A stretch of DNA of 37,397 bases, from NCBI GenBank assembly GCA_000435835.1, contig FR883400.1:1-37397 (forward strand), read 5' to 3'. Numbering within the stretch: the stretch's first letter is position 1; each line of letters starts with the position of its first letter. Origin of the DNA: Clostridium sp. CAG:221 (GTDB lineage Bacteria; Bacillota; Clostridia; Clostridiales; Clostridiaceae). The notes below the pieces were generated by a model. The model searched no databases. It saw only the letters and a program-made list of their open reading frames with translations, and was not told the origin of the DNA. Below, one piece after another: positions 31,073-37,397 of this stretch. Both the position numbers and the translations under genes were made by a program.

Positions 31073-32023
31073 ATGGCTATAAATAAAATAGAAATTCAAA
31101 GTGCAAATGGGGATATTTATTACCCACACACAAGTGCAGATGTAGTTAAATATAATAATAATACTGTTAGTGCATTTTTAAAGTTTTTAGATGATAAATT
31201 TAACAACTATTTACCTTTGGCTGGTGGGACTATAAGTGGAAATATATTATGCAAGACTAATAATTCATCAAAACTTGGTTCATCTACTGCAAGATTTCAC
31301 ACTATATATACAAGCACACTTGATTTAGGAAACTCTACTGGAATTTATTCCACAGGGAATTATATATTAGCATTAATGTGTGGCAGACAACAGAGCGGAG
31401 AGGCAGGAGAAATATTCTTTAGCCATAATGGGACAACTTATCACTTTGAACCGAAGTGGTCGGGAGATGTTGCATTAGCGCAAACAATTGGACTAGGTAG
31501 AAGTAATAGAAAATGGAGAGATGTATGGTCACACGCTGGTACTCTGCAAACATCTGATATTTCCATGAAAGAAAATATTAAAAAAGTAGTTTCAGAAGAT
31601 GATGCGGCAATGACTAGAGAGATTTCTTCTGAAGAAGTGTCTAGTATATTTAGTGATTCTATATTAGAAGCCGTAAAGAGTATTCAGCCTATAACATTCA
31701 ACTACAAAGGTTCGAGAGATATTATGCTTGTTGCAGAAGGCAATGAACAAGATGAATATGCTCAAGTTGGGAAACAGTTAGGTATATCTGCCCAAGAATT
31801 AGAAAAAATTGACCCTACTTTGTTCGAATACATTGGAGTCAAAACAGAAACCGTAAATGAAGCAGGTGAAAAAGTGCCAAGTTATTCCATTAAAACATTG
31901 GCTTATTCAAACATGATACTGGTTGCATTACAGGAAGAAATTAAATATAGAAATAAACAGATAGAAAATTTAGAAGAAAAAATAAAATTATTAGAAAAGA
32001 AAATTGACGCTTTAGCTTCTTAG
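31073..32023 (+). CDS. Tail-fibre protein with S74 intramolecular chaperone
   Basis: A 316-residue fibre protein. A start domain (INKIEIQSANGDIYYPHTSAD) is followed by PLAGGTISGNI repeats and a head region. The C-terminal part is a peptidase S74 intramolecular chaperone: TSDISMKENIKKV holds the conserved Ser-Asp...Lys, ILEAVKSIQPITFNYKG and MILVALQEEIKYRNKQIENL follow, ending in a coiled coil. The chaperone trimerises the fibre and normally cleaves itself off at the serine. AAAGGAGG is seven bases upstream. Confidence 0.85.
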   Translation: MAINKIEIQSANGDIYYPHTSADVVKYNNNTVSAFLKFLDDKFNNYLPLAGGTISGNILCKTNNSSKLGSSTARFHTIYTSTLDLGNSTGIYSTGNYILALMCGRQQSGEAGEIFFSHNGTTYHFEPKWSGDVALAQTIGLGRSNRKWRDVWSHAGTLQTSDISMKENIKKVVSEDDAAMTREISSEEVSSIFSDSILEAVKSIQPITFNYKGSRDIMLVAEGNEQDEYAQVGKQLGISAQELEKIDPTLFEYIGVKTETVNEAGEKVPSYSIKTLAYSNMILVALQEEIKYRNKQIENLEEKIKLLEKKIDALAS

Positions 32024-32035
32024 GGGGTGGTTAGA

Positions 32036-32347
32036 ATGGCTAAAGATTTAGCAAGTTTACCGTCTTATGTAGGCTCTCGTTCAGAAGAATTTTTAAATTA
32101 TATCGCTGGAAGGAATACAAATTTAAATTCACTTCCTGTTCCAAATTCTCGTATAGAAGAATATTTAGAATTTTTATGCTATAACGGTACAGGAAGTGGG
32201 GGAAATAATACTAATGCTTTAACAAGTGTTAGGATATCTAGTGATGGGAATAGGTATGAATTTATTGATGGTTCTGGTGTGGTTAGAGGGACAATTAACT
32301 TTATGACGGATCAAGAAGTTCAAAATATTAAAAATTTATTTAATTAA
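32036..32347 (+). CDS. Small fibre or fibre-associated protein, 103 residues
   Basis: ATG 32036 follows GGGGTGG by six bases. The N-terminal part (LASLPSYVGSRSEEFLNYIA) is helical; the second part has short strands (SVRISSDGNRYEFIDGSG). The last residues, MTDQEVQNIKNLFN, recur almost unchanged at the end of the next gene (MTDTEVNEIKRLFT). This points to a common assembly or attachment element. Exact role unknown. Confidence 0.6.
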   Translation: MAKDLASLPSYVGSRSEEFLNYIAGRNTNLNSLPVPNSRIEEYLEFLCYNGTGSGGNNTNALTSVRISSDGNRYEFIDGSGVVRGTINFMTDQEVQNIKNLFN

Positions 32348-32360
32348 AGGAGAGAAATTT

Positions 32361-33467
32361 ATGTCAGATAATATAGTAAAACATAGTCAGCTACATGAGA
32401 TAGCTGGCGATTTATGGACAAAAGCAAAAAAAAGAGATATTGAAAAGTTTGAATACGACCCAAATACTAAAACAATAAAGGGCAAAAGCGATAGCAATGT
32501 TGATATAGATATATCAACTCAATTAACTAACATGGCTGTTGTTGACCAAGAGAATAGATTTACACAAGATAATGTGTTTACAAAAGTATACATAGATGGT
32601 ATATCAACTACTTTAGGAATGGATATACCGTCTGGAGGAGTTTTAGGACACTCTATATCTGCACAAAATAATACTAGAAGATTTGGGAATAGAAATATGT
32701 CTACTGGAAAAAAGGGAGCACATATAGATAAAATAGTAATTCCTATGAGTAATGGAATGACAGTAGGAAATAATGCTACTCCATTGACAGTATGGGCAGT
32801 AGAAAAAGGTGCAACAAAAGCAAATGATGTACTCATTACGGAACCTATTGTGAATGGAGTTTCATTGCAAGTAAAAACTGGAGGTTCTCCTTTTCCATCT
32901 TCTATAACAGATACATATCAAAGATACGTAGAACATACTATAAATAAAACTTTTGATAAAGATGTTTATTTTGTTTATTCTTTTGTAGATCATGGTAATT
33001 GCATAGCAAAAAGAGATTTACCTGTATCAGAAGATAATCTTTGTATAGAGGGTTCTACATTTAATGCTGCAAGTATAACAAATTCACGTCCTTGTGATAA
33101 ATATGGGGTTCATCTTATCTACATGACTAAAAAAGTGGACATTAAAGAATTAATAGTAAATGGTGGAACTGTTAAAAAGGTGAATGAACAACTACCAAAT
33201 CCACAAGGTAATGTTACTATAAATGCAGAGCACATCAAGATTGATAATTCAGCTTCAGCAAATACTGTAAAAACAGAAGTTGGACTGAAATTAAACAAGA
33301 GTGAAGCTGAAACTCTATACGTTAAAAAAAGTGATACTACCGATACTGGTGGAGCAGGAAATCAAAATAAAGTTGTTAAACTAGGAACAGATGGCAAGAT
33401 AAATGCTAGTATGTTACCATATATGACAGATACAGAAGTTAATGAAATAAAAAGATTATTCACATAA
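32361..33467 (+). CDS. Tail-fibre / receptor-binding protein, one lectin-like module
   Basis: A 368-residue fibre protein. Start LHEIAGDLWTKAKKRDIEKF is shared with the next gene. Residues about 70-260 form a strand-rich module (IDKIVIPMSNGMTVGNNATP, HTINKTFDKDVYFVYSF) that recurs three times in the next protein. A fibre repeat (KVNEQLPNPQGNVTINAEHI) and the MTDTEV end follow. Likely recognises host surface glycans; that is inferred. Confidence 0.72.
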   Translation: MSDNIVKHSQLHEIAGDLWTKAKKRDIEKFEYDPNTKTIKGKSDSNVDIDISTQLTNMAVVDQENRFTQDNVFTKVYIDGISTTLGMDIPSGGVLGHSISAQNNTRRFGNRNMSTGKKGAHIDKIVIPMSNGMTVGNNATPLTVWAVEKGATKANDVLITEPIVNGVSLQVKTGGSPFPSSITDTYQRYVEHTINKTFDKDVYFVYSFVDHGNCIAKRDLPVSEDNLCIEGSTFNAASITNSRPCDKYGVHLIYMTKKVDIKELIVNGGTVKKVNEQLPNPQGNVTINAEHIKIDNSASANTVKTEVGLKLNKSEAETLYVKKSDTTDTGGAGNQNKVVKLGTDGKINASMLPYMTDTEVNEIKRLFT

Positions 33468-33478
33468 CTGGAGGCAAT

Positions 33479-35851
33479 ATGAGTATAGCAAGTTTTGAAC
33501 AATTAAAAGATATTACTCAAGACCTATGGCGAAAAGCTAAAGCAAAGATAGAAGCTATTGCTAATGACTATGTTAGTAAAACATTACCTAATAATGTTGT
33601 TGGAGAAATCATTTTTAAAAATGGTTATATTGAAGGTGGCATACTAAGCTCTTTCAATAATAAAAATACAGAAATGTTCAATGCAGAAAATGGAGGGTGC
33701 TTCGGCATCCCTTCTACTTCTATTAGCGCTGGAATTAAAGTTGGTAAAATAGCTATAGCTGTAAAGGATGATTTGGCTGTTGGAAGCATAGTAAGCAATG
33801 TTGTTGCATTGGCTGTTAAAAGAAACAACAATGAAGTAAAAGAATCTATTATACAAAATGGAACAGCAACTGTATTTCAAAATCAATATTCTACTATTAA
33901 TGCTCAAAAAATTGTATATATAAACATCGATAAAACATTTGATGAAGAAGTCTACTTTGTAATTGGCTGCACTAATATGCTATGGAATACAGATACTCCT
34001 CCAAATAGAGCAAATGTATATGGAAGCTCTACAATTCCTGCCATAGGAGCTGTATTAGATATTCAAAACTATCACTATTCAGGTAGGATGATAGTTTTTT
34101 CAGAAAGAATGAGTTTTTCAGAAGTTATAAATATCAAAAACAATAGTGTAAGCAAAATAAAAGATAATATCTTAACTGGAAAAACAATTCTACAAGACGG
34201 GTATATTGACGGTGAGCTTTATTCATATAATAATCCTAATATTGAAGGAGCAGCAACTGGAAATGGCGTATATTCTGGCACAAATAATAAAGTTATACAT
34301 GGTAATCAACATATCACTTCCGTGATTATTGCTGTTGATGATGCTTTTGCACTAGGCTCTACAGTAACTGGAGTTAACATTGGTGTTGTAAAACATAGTA
34401 ATAATCAGGTTATGGAATATATTATTCAAAATGGAACAAGCACAGTAATAGAAAATAATTATCCACAAAGTATTACTGCAACCAAAGTTATTAATGTCCT
34501 TGTAAATAAAAAATGGGTTGAAGATGTTTATTTGCTTGTTGGGGCGAACGGAATGCTTTGGGGTGGAGTAGGAGGAACACCTGGGCTTACTACAGCCACA
34601 GGCGGAAATAGATTGCCAAGCGTTGGAAGTACAATAAGCAACTTAAATAGAAGCAATTATGTAGGCAGAGTTGTTGCTCTAGGAAGCAATATAAGTCTTA
34701 ATTCATTAACCAATAAAGTAGACTTATCAGAAATTGGAAATAAAGCCAATAAAATACCACGTGTACTACCGAACGGAAAACTTGACCCTAGCATACTTCC
34801 ACCCGAGCAAAATGGCGGAGTACGTACTGTTAATGACCAATCGCCTAATCAAAATGGTAACGTAATTGTATTAGCAGACCATATTAAATATGCTAATGGA
34901 CAAAATACTACTGTTAAACAAGAAATAGCCAAAAAGATAAATGAGTCTGACGCTGTTACATCTTCTCAAGCAAACAAAATAGTAAAGCTTGATGGGAATG
35001 GGAAAATTAATGAAAACATGTTCCCAAGCTCAATTATAAAGTCTAATCAAGATAATAACTTTACTAAACATAATAGTTTTAATGACTATAGTCCAACTGT
35101 TCATAGACTGTTTACTAGAAAACATATAAACAGTAATGTTAACAGCAATAGTAATCTAGCAACATATCAAAATAATAAGTATTTTGCACCTGTAAACGAA
35201 GTGTATACAGACAGAAATAAAAGAATTACTCATTTACTTCTACCTGTCAGAGGTGCAAGTATAGGGGAACAAATAGCGATAGATGTATTCGCATTTAATA
35301 ACAATAAAAGACTTATTCAGTTAGGTACGTCAAAGAAATACCCTGTAGTAGAGGAAGAAATAGCAGGGTGCAAATGTGTAAAAATCAATTTCGATATTGA
35401 TTCGGGAACAAATGGAATAGGTTTTGGATTTATGATAATGTCAACTGGTGTTGGTGCTGTTTGTGTACAAGGAGGATCTAATGTTGCATGGACAAGCAAT
35501 ACACGTCCAACTGAAACAACTACATTAAATCCAAATGAAAATATATCATTTCCGTACAAGATTTGTTATGAAACAACTTCTGAAGTAGTTACAAGATTTG
35601 AATTAGAGAATGTTACTCAAATGTACCCAAGAAATATGATAGGTGAATACAAAAATCTATCTTATGATGGAGGGAATAGTCTTGAAGATGGAACTAACAC
35701 ATGGCTAAAGGCGAATGGACAAGCTATTAATAGAGATGATTATCCAGAGCTATATGAAAAATTTAACATAGATAGAACTAATGATGACATAGAAGTTTCT
35801 ATCCCTTCTGTAGATAATCAGATTGGTTATTATTATATATGTGCAAAGTAG
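33479..35851 (+). CDS. Large receptor-binding tail fibre with three modules and collar-like tip
   Basis: A 790-residue fibre. After the shared start, module A spans about 42-220 and module B about 232-410; they align over 150 residues (NGYIEGG with DGYIDGE; IIQNGTATV with IIQNGTSTV; MLWN with MLWG). A third, diverged copy (module C, about 560-700) contains ITHLLLPVRGASIGEQIAID. Fibre repeats (VNDQSPNQNGNVIVLADHI) link B to C. The C-terminal 75 residues (NTWLKANGQAINRDDYPELY, then VSIPSVDNQ) are tail-collar-like. GGAGG precedes the ATG by six bases. Confidence 0.8.
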   Translation: MSIASFEQLKDITQDLWRKAKAKIEAIANDYVSKTLPNNVVGEIIFKNGYIEGGILSSFNNKNTEMFNAENGGCFGIPSTSISAGIKVGKIAIAVKDDLAVGSIVSNVVALAVKRNNNEVKESIIQNGTATVFQNQYSTINAQKIVYINIDKTFDEEVYFVIGCTNMLWNTDTPPNRANVYGSSTIPAIGAVLDIQNYHYSGRMIVFSERMSFSEVINIKNNSVSKIKDNILTGKTILQDGYIDGELYSYNNPNIEGAATGNGVYSGTNNKVIHGNQHITSVIIAVDDAFALGSTVTGVNIGVVKHSNNQVMEYIIQNGTSTVIENNYPQSITATKVINVLVNKKWVEDVYLLVGANGMLWGGVGGTPGLTTATGGNRLPSVGSTISNLNRSNYVGRVVALGSNISLNSLTNKVDLSEIGNKANKIPRVLPNGKLDPSILPPEQNGGVRTVNDQSPNQNGNVIVLADHIKYANGQNTTVKQEIAKKINESDAVTSSQANKIVKLDGNGKINENMFPSSIIKSNQDNNFTKHNSFNDYSPTVHRLFTRKHINSNVNSNSNLATYQNNKYFAPVNEVYTDRNKRITHLLLPVRGASIGEQIAIDVFAFNNNKRLIQLGTSKKYPVVEEEIAGCKCVKINFDIDSGTNGIGFGFMIMSTGVGAVCVQGGSNVAWTSNTRPTETTTLNPNENISFPYKICYETTSEVVTRFELENVTQMYPRNMIGEYKNLSYDGGNSLEDGTNTWLKANGQAINRDDYPELYEKFNIDRTNDDIEVSIPSVDNQIGYYYICAK

Positions 35852-35852
35852 G

Positions 35853-35878
35853 CTACTTATTATTTAAGTAGTTTTTTT
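35853..35878 (+). terminator. Terminator after the fibre genes
   Basis: CTACTTA/TAAGTAG seven-bp stem, five-base loop, seven T. Ends the structural operon; the lysis genes follow, so they are reached by read-through or have their own promoter. Confidence 0.85.
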
Positions 35879-35906
35879 ATTATAAATAGAAAGGAAAGAG
35901 AAAAAG

Positions 35907-36221
35907 ATGGACGTAAACTTTCTTAACGAAGTGATAAATACATTAGGCTTACCTGTTGCTGGGATAGCTGCTCTAGGTTGGTATATAAATAAAAAAGATA
36001 AAGAAAAGGCTGCTGTTGATGCAGAAATAAGAGAAAGAAACAACAAAGAGCGAGATATGCTTATCGCTTCAATAGAGAAAAACAGGCTGGTCAATGAAAA
36101 GTTATTAGAAGCAAATAAAGAGCTTGCAGAAAGCAATAGATTGCTGATAAATGAATTTTCTATAAAAATAAATAGTATAGAACATAATGTCGTTGAAATC
36201 AAAGAACAAATAAGAATGTAA
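35907..36221 (+). CDS. BhlA/UviB-family holin
   Basis: A 104-residue protein with one N-terminal membrane segment (LGLPVAGIAALGWYI, 13-27) followed by a long charged coiled coil (about 30-95). This is the UviB/BhlA layout known from clostridial bacteriocin and phage loci. It lies 14 bases before the endolysin gene and would permeabilise the membrane to release it. AAAGGAAAGAG precedes the ATG. Confidence 0.85.
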   Translation: MDVNFLNEVINTLGLPVAGIAALGWYINKKDKEKAAVDAEIRERNNKERDMLIASIEKNRLVNEKLLEANKELAESNRLLINEFSIKINSIEHNVVEIKEQIRM

Positions 36222-36234
36222 GGAGAAAATTATT

Positions 36235-36996
36235 ATGAATATATCAGAAAGAGGACTTAATTTAATAAAATCTTACGAAGGATGCAGATTAACAGCATAT
36301 AAACCAGTACAAACAGAACAATATTATACTATAGGATGGGGACATTATGGCCCAGATGTATATGCAGGAATGAGTATTACTCAAGCACAAGCTGATAATA
36401 TGCTTAGAGAAGATGTTAGGTATTACGCTGATGCAGTAGATAGATATAATAGTAGATTTAATTTTACTCAAGAAGAGTTCGATGCACTTACTAGCTTTAC
36501 ATACAATTGTGGAGTTGGTTCTTTACAGGCTGTTATGTCTTGTTGTAATACTAAGCAAGAAATAGCAGAAGAATGTAAGTTATACAACAAAGGTGGAGGA
36601 ATTATCCTTGCTGGACTGGTTAGAAGAAGAGAAGAAGAATATCAATTATTTATGTCTGGTGAATATGTAGATGCTACGTCTAATGATAATGTAAATAGTG
36701 TAGAAAGCCATATAGTTGTAGCTGGAGACACTTTAAGTGAAATAGCTACAAAATATAATACAACATATCAAGAACTTGCAAAAATAAATAATATATCAGA
36801 TCCAAATTCTATTTATGTAGGTCAAATCATACAGTTAAAAGCAAGCAATAATGTGCAGACCTATACTGTTCAATCAGGAGATACTTTAAGTGGGATAGCT
36901 GCTAAGTTTGGAACAACTTATCAATCACTTGCATCTATTAATGGAATTGCTGATCCTAATACAATTTATTCAGGACAAAATTTAAGAATAAGATAA
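36235..36996 (+). CDS. Endolysin: GH24 lysozyme with two LysM repeats
   Basis: A 253-residue endolysin. The catalytic domain (1-140) has E15 in KSYEG and T32 in YYTIGWGH, the GH24 muramidase pair; the AYKPVQTEQ spacing and PD after the GH motif are those of Firmicute phage lysozymes. Two LysM repeats bind peptidoglycan: about 158-203 (VVAGDTLSEIATKYNTT) and about 207-253 (VQSGDTLSGIAAKFGTT). No signal peptide, so release depends on the holin. AAGGAG lies nine bases before the ATG. Confidence 0.94.
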   Translation: MNISERGLNLIKSYEGCRLTAYKPVQTEQYYTIGWGHYGPDVYAGMSITQAQADNMLREDVRYYADAVDRYNSRFNFTQEEFDALTSFTYNCGVGSLQAVMSCCNTKQEIAEECKLYNKGGGIILAGLVRRREEEYQLFMSGEYVDATSNDNVNSVESHIVVAGDTLSEIATKYNTTYQELAKINNISDPNSIYVGQIIQLKASNNVQTYTVQSGDTLSGIAAKFGTTYQSLASINGIADPNTIYSGQNLRIR

Positions 36997-37001
36997 TTTT
37001 T

Positions 37002-37038
37002 AAGCCTAGTGGGTGTCCTTGCTTACTAGGCTTTTTTT
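37002..37038 (+). terminator. Terminator after the lysis genes
   Basis: Nine-bp perfect stem (37002-37010, 37025-37033), 14-base loop, and seven T. Strong rho-independent terminator. Confidence 0.92.
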
Positions 37039-37216
37039 ATTTAGTAAAATATTTTTGTTTGTAAAGGGTAATATAATAATAAGCAGCAAAAGAAATAAAA
37101 TAGAACGAAAATGGTTAAAAAGCATACTTCGTTCTTGAAAAACAGGTAATCGTTCTGAAAAAGCTTATAAACGTATTTACAAAAAGGGGTTAAGTTGTAA
37201 AATTAAATAGAGGTGT
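37039..37216. other. Gene-free stretch with small hairpins
   Basis: No ORF with a usable start and ribosome binding site. It contains a perfect eight-bp inverted repeat (AGAACGAA at 37102-37109, TTCGTTCT at 37128-37135) and a second CGTTCTGAAAAA close to its right arm, which make an imperfect direct repeat. TATAAT occurs at 37072 but no good -35 is in register. It may hold a small RNA or the phage attachment region; nothing decides this. Confidence 0.4.
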
Positions 37217-37352
37217 ATGAAGTGAAATAAATTACGATAGTGTTTATGTAACAAATAAATATTATTATATAAGTTATGTAAGTGAAAGTGGAATAAGAAG
37301 ATATGTAGCAAGTAGAAGCAGAGCAGGAGAACAAGATTTAAATTGTATTTAG
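37217..37352 (+). pseudogene. Fragment of a lysin SH3-like cell-wall-binding domain
   Basis: An AGAGGTG ribosome binding site leads to ATG 37217, which stops after two codons. In the +1 frame 43 codons are open from 37221 to the TAG at 37350-37352. The product (YDSVYVTNKYYYISYVSESG, then IRRYVASRSR) resembles the bacterial SH3-type repeat at the C-terminus of clostridial phage amidases. One inserted or lost base would join start and domain. Best read as the remnant of a second lysin gene or an orphan domain; it keeps its own terminator. Confidence 0.55.
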
Positions 37353-37357
37353 AAATT

Positions 37358-37389
37358 AAAGCTAGGTATGTGAAAGTGCCTAGCTTTTT
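37358..37389 (+). terminator. Terminator near window end
   Basis: Nine-bp stem (37358-37366, 37379-37387), 12-base loop and a T-tract to 37389. It lies six bases after the stop of the SH3-like fragment. Confidence 0.85.
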
Positions 37390-37397
37390 ACATATAA

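Larger units (their letters stand above)
3365..37397. mobile_element. Siphovirus-type prophage, right end outside window
   Basis: From the split oxidoreductase to the window end the genes follow the usual temperate siphovirus order: integrase, repressors, early genes, replication, late regulator, packaging, head, tail, fibres, holin, endolysin. All major structural genes are open and full length, so the element looks potentially functional. The attR junction lies to the right of this window, which means a few further genes may be missing here. Confidence 0.92.

Noticed and set aside
33625..33907. Two overlapping antisense frames in the large fibre gene
   Set aside because: Hydrophobic reverse-strand shadows of the fibre coding region without initiation signals.
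37040..37397. Right attachment site within the window
   Set aside because: No copy of the sequence around 3345-3375 and no continuation of the flavoprotein frame was found, so attR must be farther right.
1..37397. tRNA genes, CRISPR arrays or insertion sequences
   Set aside because: No cloverleaf-like segments with conserved arms, no regularly spaced repeats with unique spacers, and no transposase were seen by reading; tRNAscan would be needed for certainty.

Overview
The window is strongly AT-rich, uses AGA for arginine, has strong AGGAGG-type ribosome binding sites, and encodes clostridial families (UviB/BhlA-like holin, PyrK-like electron-transfer protein, Spo0E-like phosphatase). It fits a low-GC Firmicute, most likely Clostridium sensu stricto. 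I cannot name the species from sequence alone. About 3.3 kb of host chromosome is followed by a nearly complete siphovirus-type prophage whose right end lies beyond the window.

Host part (1-3365): a Nudix hydrolase of the ADP-ribose pyrophosphatase type, an APC-family amino-acid permease with a strong terminator, and a PyrK-like FAD/NAD/[2Fe-2S] protein overlapping by ATGA the start of an FAD-dependent oxidoreductase. That oxidoreductase is cut off inside its N-terminal dinucleotide-binding loop, so the prophage has split it.

Lysogeny and early region (3381-7840): a large serine recombinase and two paralogous XRE regulators face left. A divergent promoter pair with phased ACAAGT sites drives short early genes to the right, including a Spo0E-like aspartyl-phosphate phosphatase. 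A leftward orphan gene and a third small XRE protein follow.

Replication and partition region (7840-15154): a hairpin with a CAACTTG loop lies just upstream of an HUH (rolling-circle type) initiator. Then come a VRR-NUC nuclease, ParA, a cassette of small unknown genes, a ParB-like protein, a BC1881-like protein, a DEDDh exonuclease and an ArpU/sigma-region-4-like late regulator. No helicase loader, primase or DNA polymerase is seen.

Late region (15155-36996): an extended -10 promoter and a leader terminator precede HNH endonuclease, terminase small and large subunits, HK97-type portal, ClpP-like protease and capsid. Connectors, tail tube, chaperone, tape measure, Dit and Tal follow, then fibre proteins (collagen-like, S74-chaperone and repeated receptor-binding modules), holin, and a GH24-LysM endolysin. 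The major capsid gene ends in CCC-TAG, and the +1 frame continues as a 43-codon domain. A GC-rich complementary pair just downstream supports programmed +1 frameshifting.

Right tail (36997-37397): a terminator, a gene-free stretch, a decayed cell-wall-binding SH3-like fragment, and a final terminator. No right attachment site was recognised.
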